A DNA stretch of 64,000 nt. Source: Planctomyces sp. (GTDB taxonomy: Bacteria > Planctomycetota > Planctomycetia > Planctomycetales > Planctomycetaceae). The translations under genes and the position numbers were made by a program. Below, piece by piece: positions 45,378 to 55,900 of this stretch. The notes under the pieces were generated by a model, which worked only from the letters and a program-made list of their open reading frames with translations, was not told where the DNA came from and ran no database searches. How positions within the stretch are numbered: the stretch's first letter is position 1; every line of letters starts with the position of its first letter. The stretch lies in assembly GCA_019636235.1 (NCBI GenBank), contig JAHBXW010000023.1, positions 1 to 64,000 of the forward strand, written 5' to 3'.

Positions 45378-48300
45378 CTAAGGCCCGCCGGCGTCCGCCG
45401 TCGGCGGCTGGCCAGTCCGCAGAAACGCGAGCAGGTCCGCCAGTCCCTGCTCCGTCAACTTCTCGAATCCCTCGGGCATCAGCGAACGTCCTGTGTTCCG
45501 CAGCTCTTCAATGTCCGCTCGATCGAGAACGTCCTCGCCGTCCGCGCGGCGAAGCATCAGCTGTCGCGGCGATTCTCCGGCCAGCAGCCCTGACAGAATG
45601 CGTCCATCTGACAAGACCGCGACATAACTCATGCCGTCCGCGGGGACGTTCCGGTTGGGATCGAGGATGTCGACCAGCACATCGGCCGGGGGACGGTTGG
45701 CGACGCTGGCCAGGTCCGGTCCCAGCCGGCGGCCCTGTCCCTGAATGGAGTGACAGCTCTGACAATTCTCGACGAACACGCGTGACCCGCGCCGGGCATC
45801 TCCGGACAGCGCCAGCGCCGGCTGGAACGCAGCCACCACCTCCGTCCGGTTCGAGTTCCCCTCGCGGCGAAGCAGTTCTCGCACGCGGGCCGCCTGCCCG
45901 GCATCGCAGAGCCGCACCAGCCGGTCCGCGTTCAACGCATCGACCTCTGCGGGCTCGATGCGCCCGTCCTCAAGCGCGTCAACCACCGCGCCGGCGAACT
46001 CCCGTCGCGTCAGCAGCCCGTCCAGCAGGGTCCGTCTGAGTGCGGGAGTCGCACGCGGCCACGCGTCCAGCAACCGTCCCGCCGCTTCCGGTTCTGCGAA
46101 TCCCGAGAGCGCTCGAATCGCCGCCTGCTGGACCTCCACCGGATGCTCCGGCTGCAACAGGGCTTCCAAAGTTGCCCTCGCCGCGTCCCACTCCTCGTGG
46201 CCGATGACCCGGATCGCCATGACGCGCTCCGCCGGGGAGGCGTCCGCCGTCCCGGCCAGCGTTCCGGCGACACGCTGCCACTCGGACGCGGACTGCGGAT
46301 TCAGGCCTTCCCCCCGCGAATCGGAGGATCGATCCGCCTGCAGGATCCCGGAATACAGCGCGAGTCCAACTGCGCCGGCGTCCGCCTCCTTCAGCTCGGT
46401 GAGGAACTTGTCCGGCGCCAATTCGTCACTCAGCCGCGTCTGCCGCGCCGACGATTCCAGAAACTCGAAGTCCTCCAGAGACAGGCCCGCCGCGGGAGTC
46501 TCCTTCAGCTCCTCGACGACGACTGGCAGCAGCGCTGCCAGGGCGGATCGTCCCGCCCCGCCGCGCTGGCCGCCGATCGCCAGCAACAGCCGTCGAGCCC
46601 ACGGGCTGCCGTTGCTGTCCGCCCGCCACAACCGCCGCAGGGCGTCCTCGGCAATATCGCGATGAGCGCCGGCGTCGTTCGCATCCGTCGCGACGCCGGC
46701 CCGACAGATTGCCCACAGCGCTAAAAGCCGCAGCGACTCGTCATCGCTGCTTGCGAACTGCGACAGCCATCGTTGTGATGCCGCATCCGCTCCGGGGACT
46801 CGCGACGCCGCCAGCGCTGCGTGCCGACGAATGCGCAGGGAAGAATCGTCAAACAGCGCGGCCCCTTCAGTCAGCGCGTCCGGGCCTCCCAGAGTCCACA
46901 AGGCATGGATGCGGGCCAGATCGCTGGCCCCAGCATGGAAAACGACATCGCGGAGCCGTGCAACGCACGCCGGCCACTCCGGCGAGTCGCGACGCTCGCT
47001 GAGCAACCGCTGAGCCGTGTCCCGAATCCAGCCATTGCCGGACGACAACGCGTCCACAAGTTCAGGGCCGCTCAGCGCGGTCAGGTTCGGCCAGGGCCTC
47101 GGCGCCGCGCCCCGCGGGACAATTCTCCAGATCCGTCCGCGGTCATCCCCCTTGCGAAAGTCAGTCGTGCGGCGGGCCTGTTCGTCGGCGACGAACTGCG
47201 GATGCTCGACCAGCCGCCGATAGAAATCGACAACGTACAACGCCCCATCCGGACCGGTCGCGAGGTTCACCGGCCGGAACCAGCCATCAGTCGTCGCCAG
47301 GAACTCCGAAGCCTGCTCTCCGGGCGCGCGACTGGCGACGAACGTCGCCCCCTCCCGCCGCAGCAGGTCGCGATGAACGATGTTCGACAACGGCTCGCAG
47401 GCGAACGCGTTCCCGCGGCACTCCGCAGGCAGCCAGTCGCCGCGGTAGATCGTCAGTCCGCAGCTGGCGTTGAAAAAGCCAGGCTCCTCAGCATTGAAGC
47501 GTTCGGTCGTCCGGCTGATCGGATAGATCCGTCCGGTGGAACCATGGTCGGCGATCTCCGCACAGGCCGCCTGCGGGGTCAGCCTGAGTCCCGGAACGAA
47601 TCCCAGGGGATCGAGAACGACGTGCCGGATATGCACGGTGTTCCAGGACAGGAATCTCTCGCCGTCGTCGTCGAATGCGTGCCCGAACTGTGAGAATCCG
47701 GCCGTCGCCTCGACGACGCCCGTCCGCAGGTTCAACCGGAAGTCGCGTCCGCGGATCGAGACCGGCTCGACGGTCGCCGTCGCCGGCACTTCCTCTCCCG
47801 GACGCCCAAGAATCGACACGCAGCGCACCTCCCCGTCGCTGCGACCATTCGCCCCGTACACCCAGCCGTCGAGTCCCAGCATGAGGCCGTTCACGCGGAG
47901 TTGCTGGTTGCCTTCGCCAAAACCGGTGAACAGGACCTGACGGACATCGGCGCGGCCGTCCCCGTCACGATCCTGAAGAAAGAGGATGTCCGGGGCCGCC
48001 GAGACGAGCACGCCCCCGTGATACGGCAGCGCGCCCGTCGGGTAAGGCAGCCCGTCCGCGAACAGGACCGACCGGTCCGCCCGGCCGTCCCCATTCGTGT
48101 CCTCCAGCAGCCGAATCCGGCCGCCGGTCGGCTCCGCGGGATAGTCTCCCATTTCGCAGACGTACATCCGTCCGGCCGCGTCCCAGGAGATTGCCACCGG
48201 GTCCACGACATCCGGTTCCGCGGCGACGAGCTGGATCTCCAGGTCCGCGGGAAGCACGAACGCCGCGCGGGCCGCATCCGGAGACAACGGCGGCTCCAGC

Positions 48301-48383
48301 TGCGATGTCGGCGGCTCGGCCGACAACGCCCACGGCACACCCAGCGTCCACCAGGCCAGAGCCGTCAGCGTTCGCAGCAGCAT
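45378..48383 (-). CDS. PVC-type beta-propeller / HEAT / cytochrome c protein
   Basis: A 1001-residue exported protein with signal peptide MLLRTLTALAWWTLGVPWAL. Residues ~30-450 form a sugar-dehydrogenase-like propeller (MYVCEMGDYPAEPTGGRIRL, with Asp-rich loops DTNGDGRADR and DRDGDGRADV). A HEAT-repeat middle spans ~500-800. The C-terminal cytochrome c domain has the haem site ENCQSCHSIQGQG and a likely Met ligand in RSLMPEGFE. This architecture is characteristic of Planctomycetes, Verrucomicrobia and relatives, and is thought to oxidise carbohydrates or related compounds in the periplasm. The ATG at 48383 starts the signal peptide; the longer frame has no support. Confidence 0.93.
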   Translation of the reverse strand: MLLRTLTALAWWTLGVPWALSAEPPTSQLEPPLSPDAARAAFVLPADLEIQLVAAEPDVVDPVAISWDAAGRMYVCEMGDYPAEPTGGRIRLLEDTNGDGRADRSVLFADGLPYPTGALPYHGGVLVSAAPDILFLQDRDGDGRADVRQVLFTGFGEGNQQLRVNGLMLGLDGWVYGANGRSDGEVRCVSILGRPGEEVPATATVEPVSIRGRDFRLNLRTGVVEATAGFSQFGHAFDDDGERFLSWNTVHIRHVVLDPLGFVPGLRLTPQAACAEIADHGSTGRIYPISRTTERFNAEEPGFFNASCGLTIYRGDWLPAECRGNAFACEPLSNIVHRDLLRREGATFVASRAPGEQASEFLATTDGWFRPVNLATGPDGALYVVDFYRRLVEHPQFVADEQARRTTDFRKGDDRGRIWRIVPRGAAPRPWPNLTALSGPELVDALSSGNGWIRDTAQRLLSERRDSPEWPACVARLRDVVFHAGASDLARIHALWTLGGPDALTEGAALFDDSSLRIRRHAALAASRVPGADAASQRWLSQFASSDDESLRLLALWAICRAGVATDANDAGAHRDIAEDALRRLWRADSNGSPWARRLLLAIGGQRGGAGRSALAALLPVVVEELKETPAAGLSLEDFEFLESSARQTRLSDELAPDKFLTELKEADAGAVGLALYSGILQADRSSDSRGEGLNPQSASEWQRVAGTLAGTADASPAERVMAIRVIGHEEWDAARATLEALLQPEHPVEVQQAAIRALSGFAEPEAAGRLLDAWPRATPALRRTLLDGLLTRREFAGAVVDALEDGRIEPAEVDALNADRLVRLCDAGQAARVRELLRREGNSNRTEVVAAFQPALALSGDARRGSRVFVENCQSCHSIQGQGRRLGPDLASVANRPPADVLVDILDPNRNVPADGMSYVAVLSDGRILSGLLAGESPRQLMLRRADGEDVLDRADIEELRNTGRSLMPEGFEKLTEQGLADLLAFLRTGQPPTADAGGP

Positions 48384-48566
48384 GGGCAGACGTCCAGAAT
48401 TCAGGGCCGCGGACCACGTCGCGATCACGCTAGGGCATCGCCCCGCCGGACGCCAGCCTTCGACGATACGTGAATTGTCGCGATCCAATCCTCCGGCCGC
48501 CCCCAGGCCGGCCGAAGGGTTGGACGATACCGGACGGCGCAGCACCCGCCCCCCGGAAACTTCCGT

Positions 48567-48595
48567 TTGACTCCGCCCCCCTGCCGCCGATAGCC
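48567..48595 (+). promoter_or_regulatory. Candidate promoter of the cimA leader
   Basis: TTGACT (48567-48572) matches five of six -35 positions. A poor -10 (GATAGC at 48589 or ATAGCC at 48590) lies 16-17 bases downstream. Transcription would start about 20 bases before the leader peptide ATG at 48621. Confidence 0.4.
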
Positions 48596-48620
48596 TTTTG
48601 GATCAAACCCCTCAGCCAGC

Positions 48621-48725
48621 ATGCCCGCCACGCGCCGCCAGTTCTCGATCAACGACCTCCGCCGGCCCTTTGCCGCGCGCCGGACGATCGTGATTATTGG
48701 CCCCCCGCCCCTCCTGCGACGCTGA
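48621..48725 (+). CDS. Putative attenuation leader peptide upstream of cimA
   Basis: A 34-codon frame, ATG to TGA. Its end reads TIVIIGPPPLLRR: Ile-Val-Ile-Ile at codons 23-26 (ATC GTG ATT ATT) and Leu-Leu at codons 31-32. Runs of codons for the end products of the controlled pathway are the hallmark of leader peptides such as those of ilv and leu operons. An intrinsic terminator follows 18 bases after its stop, and cimA 107 bases after. The ribosome site is weak, and the peptide is short, so translation is inferred. Confidence 0.6.
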   Translation: MPATRRQFSINDLRRPFAARRTIVIIGPPPLLRR

Positions 48726-48743
48726 GGCTCGTTCAGTCTCTCC

Positions 48744-48775
48744 CCCCTCGGGTCGCTCGATCCGGGGGTTTTTTT
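48744..48775 (+). terminator. Intrinsic terminator inside the cimA leader (attenuator)
   Basis: CCCC (48744-48747) and CGGGTC (48749-48754) pair with GATCCG (48759-48764) and GGGG (48765-48768). T48 (48748) is bulged and the loop is GCTC, giving ten base pairs with one wobble. Seven T residues follow (48769-48775). The only upstream gene on this strand within 8 kb is the leader peptide, because the flanking gene at 48383 runs the other way. The hairpin therefore has no other transcript to end than that of cimA itself. Confidence 0.8.
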
Positions 48776-48832
48776 GTTGAACGCCCCGATCGATCGGCCG
48801 ACTTCCCAAAAAATTCCGGACAGTCAGCAACC

Positions 48833-50467
<1,635 letters not shown>

Positions 50468-50474
50468 CCGCGGA

Positions 50475-51689
50475 ATGCGAGCGCCCTGCATGGCCGCCCC
50501 CGACATTCAGGCTGAACCAACCGCCGCCGTCCCATCGACGGCGACTCCGGCGTCCCTTGCCTCGCGACTGAAGCACGCGGCCGTCGAGATCGGTTTTGAC
50601 CTTGTCGGCATCTCCGCGGCCGTCGCGCCGGACGGACTGTCGCGGCTGCGCGAATGGCTGGCCGCCGGAAACGCGGGGGAGATGGCGTACATCCAACGCC
50701 GCCTCGACGCCTACGCCGACCCCGCGCGCGTCCTGCCCGAAGTCCGCAGCGTCGTCATGCTGGCGACCAACTACCGGACCCGCGATCCGTTGCCGCTGCC
50801 AGCCGGCGCCGGACGGGTCTCCCGGTACGCCTGGGGCGAACGCGACTATCACGACGTCCTGCGGGAGCGGACGCGGCGGCTCGCGGACGTTCTGCATGCG
50901 GAGCGCCCCGACTGTCGAACCCGGTGCATTGTCGATTCCGCGCCGCTGCTGGAACGCGATTTCGCCCGCCGGGCCGGGTTGGGCTGGTTCGGCAAGAACA
51001 CGATGCTGATCAACAAGCGGCTGGGAAGCTGGTTCTTCCTGTCCGCGCTGCTGACGGACGTCGAGCTGCCCCCCGACGCTCCGCATGACACCGCTCACTG
51101 CGGAACCTGCACGCGCTGTCTGGAGGCCTGTCCCACTGATGCGTTCGACGCCCCCGGGCGGCTCGACGCCCGCAAATGCATCAGTTACCTGACGATCGAA
51201 CTGCGCGGACGGCCGATTCCGGAATCGCTCCGCTCGCCGCTGGGAGACTGGGCCTTCGGCTGCGACGTCTGCCAGGACGTCTGCCCCTGGAACACGAAGG
51301 CGCCCGTCAGCGGCGACCCCGCGTTCGCCCCCGCCGCAGAACGGGATCGAGTCGACCTGGCGGACCTCCTGTCGTTGACCGACGAGGAATTCGCAACTCG
51401 GCATCGCGGCACGCCGCTGGAACGCCCCGGTCGGGACGGCCTGCTGCAGAACGCCTGCATCGTCGCCGGGAACACGGGCGGACCGGATGCGCTGCCGTTG
51501 CTGGAGCGCGCGGCGCGGGAATCGTCGTCCGCCGTCCGCGAGGCCGCGGCCTGGGCGGAACGCGAACTGCGTCGCAGACATGCGGATTGTGCGGCGGACG
51601 CCGGTTTTGAGACTCACGACGTTTCCCGCCCCGGCCCCACGGACGTCACAGCCGGCCTCCCGAGCCCGGGGATCGGGAACGGGGACTGA
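50475..51689 (+). CDS. queG: Epoxyqueuosine reductase
   Basis: A ~404-residue cobalamin/iron-sulfur enzyme making the last step of queuosine in tRNA wobble positions. The N-terminal domain includes FDLVGISAA and MLATNYRTRDP. The two [4Fe-4S] sites are CGTCTRCLEACPTDA and FGCDVCQDVCPWN. GWFGKNTMLINKRLGSWFFL is a strong family segment. A short HEAT-like C-terminal region follows. The start could be ATG at 50475 or at 50490; neither has a convincing ribosome site. It is probably co-transcribed with cimA. Confidence 0.94.
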   Translation: MRAPCMAAPDIQAEPTAAVPSTATPASLASRLKHAAVEIGFDLVGISAAVAPDGLSRLREWLAAGNAGEMAYIQRRLDAYADPARVLPEVRSVVMLATNYRTRDPLPLPAGAGRVSRYAWGERDYHDVLRERTRRLADVLHAERPDCRTRCIVDSAPLLERDFARRAGLGWFGKNTMLINKRLGSWFFLSALLTDVELPPDAPHDTAHCGTCTRCLEACPTDAFDAPGRLDARKCISYLTIELRGRPIPESLRSPLGDWAFGCDVCQDVCPWNTKAPVSGDPAFAPAAERDRVDLADLLSLTDEEFATRHRGTPLERPGRDGLLQNACIVAGNTGGPDALPLLERAARESSSAVREAAAWAERELRRRHADCAADAGFETHDVSRPGPTDVTAGLPSPGIGNGD

Positions 51690-51798
51690 CGATTCTCCTG
51701 CGGCCGCTTCCCGCGTATGGCAGATAAGGAGAAGGGCCGAACGGCGCAGGCGGCAGCGCCCGGACACAAGGCCCACGCGCGGCCGGGAAGGAGCAGGC

Positions 51799-52500
51799 GT
51801 GCCCACCAACCATGAACGAGTCGCTGTCGCGCTCGATCTGCTGACGCAGGGGCTGGCCCCCTTCGCGGAACAGCGTCTACAGGCCGTCCATCAGGATCGC
51901 TGGACCGCCGCGGCCAGCGCCAGTTTCCGGGACGACCGCAACCGGCTGACCGAGGACGGCCAGGGCCTCCGCTGGGACGCCCACGCCCTCTTGACCGTCA
52001 TGTGGGACCAGTGGAACGCCGCCTTCCGCACCGATCTGGGGCACGCGGAACGCAGCCTCGTCAGCGAGCTCCGCGAGTTCCGCAATCGCTGGGCCCATCA
52101 GAAGGATTTCGACTTCGACGACACCTACCGGATTCTGGACAGCGTGCGGCGGCTGCTGGCCGCGGCTCGATCGCCCTTGCTGCCCAGAATCCAGGAGCAG
52201 AAGCGCGACCTGATTGAAAGCTACGTGGCGGAGGAGGTGAACTCGCAGCTCAAGCAGGCTTCGTTCCGGCGCGGCCGCTGGTGGGTCATCGCCATTTACG
52301 CGCTGTGCTGCGGGGCCATCATCTACAACATGATCGACACGGGCCCGGCGTCGTTGTTCTTCGTATCAACCGTGCTGCTGGTGTTCATCTATCTGATTTA
52401 CCAGCAGTACCGGCTCGACCCGCCCGTGCTGTACGGCCCGCATGAATGCCCGCGCTGCCGGAAGATCATCTATCGCCGGGACTGTCCGTACTGCGCGTAG
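51799..52500 (+). CDS. Swt1-type HEPN domain protein with membrane anchor and zinc ribbon
   Basis: A 233-residue protein from a GTG start with GGAAGGAG six bases upstream. Residues 6-125 match the HEPN domain of Swt1-like proteins (ALDLLTQGLAPFAEQRL, LTVMWDQWNAAFR, ERSLVSELREFRNRWAHQKDF). The HEPN ribonuclease motif R-x4-H is intact as Arg95-His100. Two membrane segments follow (161-178 and 184-203), then a C-terminal zinc ribbon with Cys217, Cys220, Cys229 and Cys232. Swt1-type HEPN domains occur in RNA-cleaving and defence-related proteins; membrane attachment and a zinc ribbon are unusual. The role is inferred only. Its TAG stop is also the first three bases of an intergenic repeat. Confidence 0.75.
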   Translation: MPTNHERVAVALDLLTQGLAPFAEQRLQAVHQDRWTAAASASFRDDRNRLTEDGQGLRWDAHALLTVMWDQWNAAFRTDLGHAERSLVSELREFRNRWAHQKDFDFDDTYRILDSVRRLLAAARSPLLPRIQEQKRDLIESYVAEEVNSQLKQASFRRGRWWVIAIYALCCGAIIYNMIDTGPASLFFVSTVLLVFIYLIYQQYRLDPPVLYGPHECPRCRKIIYRRDCPYCA

Positions 52501-52915
52501 GGTGGCGTTGAGCCTTCGAGGCGAGCCGACGATGACCCAACTTGAAGTGCCGCCAGCTGGGGACTGAAGTCTCCTTTCGACACAACAATTTGCACGTTGC
52601 AGTTGCCGTTTTGCAATTTGCAATGACCAATTGCTGATGACCAACGACCAATCCCGGTCGCCCGACCACGCCCATCGCTGCGCGTTCCACCCATCGCCGC
52701 ACACGGAAACTGTAGGGTGGCGTCGAGCCGGCGAGCCTTCGAGGCGAGCCGACGATGACCCACCTTGAACTGCCGCCTGCTGGGGACTGAAGTCTCCATT
52801 CGACACAACAATTTGCACTTTGCAATTGCCGTTTTGCAATTTGCAATGACCAATTGCTGATGACCAACGACCAATCCCCGGTCGCCCGGCCACGCTCGGC
52901 GGCCGGGCCGCACAC
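52498..52915. repeat. Two copies of a ~215-base composite intergenic repeat
   Basis: Units begin with TAGGGTGGCG at 52498 and 52713. Each holds GGCGAGCCGACGATGACCC, then GGGGACTGAAGTCTCC, a purine/pyrimidine block around TTTTGCAATTTGCAATGACC and CTGATGACCAACGACC. The copies differ by small indels (8 bases near the start) and scattered changes. They fill the whole gap between the convergent HEPN and GspK-like genes. The opening block matches the repeat at 40044-40359 in the same orientation; the TGACCAA block matches it in inverted orientation. Confidence 0.9.
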
Positions 52916-52916
52916 G

Positions 52917-55900
52917 TCACTTGATCAGCTTCCGGTAGATGATGAACTTCCGGAAGTCGAAGTATCCCGGAATGTTGTCTGTTGGATCGGGGTCCGTATA
53001 GGCCTCTTCGATGCGCGTCATGTCGCAGACCATGAAGGCCCGCCGCAGCGGGATGTCCTCGGCCAGACCGCCGACCTGGACCTCGCCCGAGGCGGTCAAC
53101 CGATGCGCCTCGAAGAACCCGACCGTCGTCCACACCATGAACACATGGCTGCGGTTCGTCGTCCGGTTGTGAATCTTCGCCAGCAGCCGGTTGCGGGTGT
53201 GGAAGTCGACGCTGTTGGCCGTCAGGTCGCCTTCGCTCCGGGCCTCGAACAATCCGAAGTTGCTCGTATTGGCATCATCCAGCGGACGGAGCGCACGCAA
53301 CAACGTATCGTCCAGGCTGGTGTCGCGCACCAGATCGTCCGAGTGCGTGCGGACATGGTTCAGCCCGCGGAATGGCTTGGAATGGACGCCCCCCGGGATC
53401 CGGACTTGAGGACTGGCGGTCAATAGCGGATCGACGCCGTCGCGCCGGGCCAGAAGGTTCGTGGCCACGACGTCATTGAACCAGCTGCGCGAATCATACC
53501 GGTCGACGACGGTCGGATAGCCCGTGCCCGGATCGACGGTCGCCAGCTGATCCGGATCGTCGACCAGCCCCTTCAGAACCGTCTCGTCGCGGATCGTGTT
53601 CAGATTGAGCCTGCCCGGAGTCCGACGTTGCCACTGCAACCGGTCCTCGACCGCCACTTCCGTCCGGTCCTGAACCGTCAGAAACTCCAGCAGGCGGTGC
53701 CAGCGGTTTCGATAATGCGCCGGAATGTCCGGAGCCAGCGAGTCATACGGCTCGCGGATCAGCGTGTCGTAAGGATTCAAAAACCGCACGGCGGCCGTGT
53801 ACTGGCCATTCATCACTCCCCCTACAGTGACCAGGCCGGATGTCGCACCGCCGATTCGGAACCGGTTCGTGCCGAACGGCGTCAGCGTGTCCGGATCGAC
53901 GGCCGTATTCCCCTGATGGCCATACAGGGGCAGCGACAGCAGCTCCATCACCGAGGAGTAATCGCGATTGAACACGGGTTCCCAGAAGTTGAACCGCGCG
54001 GTCGTCAGCGAATCGTTCGCCGCATGCAGATCGGCTTCGTTCAAGCCCCGCAGCGAATGATGCCGAATTCCAGTTCCTCCCGGATGAACCTGTTGCCGGA
54101 TCGGCGAGAACGGCTCCGGGCGCTCGAAACTGGCGATTGGCCGCGGCGGCACGCCGGTGCCGACCTCGAAGGCTTCGCGAACCGCCGCCTGGGTGTCTCC
54201 GGACGGCTGGAAGTCGACGACGTCCGTGTCTGTGATCCGGATCCGGTCCGTCTCGATCCACAGCTCCGCGCCGCCGGAAAGCTGCTCGCCATGACCGAAT
54301 GAGAACAGGTTCCGCCGACGCTGCAGGACGAGGTCGAAGTTCTTCACGGTCGAATCCCGACCGACAAGCGCCGCGCCCCCGGTCGCCGGATCGTTGGCCA
54401 GATAAGGAATCGTGACTTCATAAAACCCGTTGTGGCCAGGCCACGTCAGGTCGACGCGCGCCTGCGGATCGGGCACTGGGTCGGCGCTCGACGCGACCGT
54501 GCTGTTCGAGATCGGCACGACGGTTTCCAGTTCGGCCCCGTTCTCGACGTCCGCATAGAAGTCGGCCGGCATCAGTTGTCCGTTGGCATTTACGGAGCCA
54601 TCGTGACAACTGATCAGCAGGTTCTCGCCCGGATCAATGGCGATGGAGTTCATCCCGGATGATCGAAACTCGACCGCCGCCTCGACGTTCACATCCCCCG
54701 GTCCGACCGGCATGTCCATGGGAACACGGACCAGCCGCCAGCGGTTGTCTCCCAGGCTCAACGGAAAGGGCGTGGCATTCCGCAGTTCGACATACAGGAA
54801 CTGGTGTGCGGAATCGTCGTCCCGATGCATCGTCCGGTTCAGGTCGGCGGACTGGATCGGCTGATTGATCAGCATGACTTCGCTGAACGTCAACAGTTGC
54901 GATTCAACGCCATACGCGACGCGATCCGGATTGTTCCAGCCGTCGCTGAGATCGGCGTCGTATTCAAACCGCGTGATGCTCACGTCCCGGTCAAGCGCAT
55001 CCACGAAATTGACGGCGAACTGGGCCATCTCGCGGACCTGGTCGTCCGTGTAAATCCCCGGAACCTTTGCGTAATCCGAACCGTCCTGGCCGCCTCCCAG
55101 CGTCCACAACAGCACGTAAATGTCCCGGGCCATCCGCTGCCGGTCATACCGCGCCCACCATTCCTGAGCGGCGCGCCCGGCGGGGGTGCCAGGATTGATG
55201 TCGCCGAATGCGGGGCCGTTCGTGGGGTTGGCCTCATAATCCGTCAATTGCGTGTGATCCACGTCCGGGACCGACACGCCCGTGTCTCCCTGCTCGAACA
55301 CCGGATGCGGCGTCAGCGGCCGATAGACCGGGTTGCCGCTCGGATCGAAATTCACCAACAGCTGATTGATGTTCAATCGGTGCTGGACGCGTTTCAGGAG
55401 GGCGTTGAAGTTGGGGGCATCATTGAACCCGCCGCTGCGAATCCGCGTCCACAGCAGCCGCCGCAATTCGTGCCGGAAAGGATCCTCATCCCCACCGACC
55501 ACAGCCGCACCGAACATGGGCGGAAAATGAACGTCGCCCGCCGAATATGGGATGCCCATCAGGTCAGTTGCGCCTGTCCATTCGTTGAACTCCCACGCCC
55601 GCGGCGCGGCCGGATTTGGATAGGCGTGACTCACCTCCAGCCGGTCCCACGAGTCGGTCGTGAACCGCCGCCGGATGAGATCGGAATTCCCCGCGTCCCG
55701 AAATGCGAACGGCAGCAACTCCCGCAGCCGGGAATGCTCGCCTGTCAGACTGAAATCGGCGTTGGAGAGCTGCAGCCCCGCCATTTCCGCGGGCCGGAAG
55801 GGCATGTCGGCCACGTTGGGAAACCAGGAAGTCGCCGTGAATTCGCTGTCCTCGTCCACCAGATGGTTCTCGCCAATCGGCGCCTGCATGTCCAGAACGG

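Noticed and set aside
51487-51798. Upstream extension of the HEPN frame into queG
   Set aside because: It overlaps queG in another frame and is basic low-complexity sequence; the GTG at 51799 has a strong ribosome site and matches the domain start.
52366-53133. Minus-strand frames across the repeat region (up to 255 codons)
   Set aside because: Their apparent internal protein repeats merely translate the two DNA repeat copies; no start signal or family pattern.
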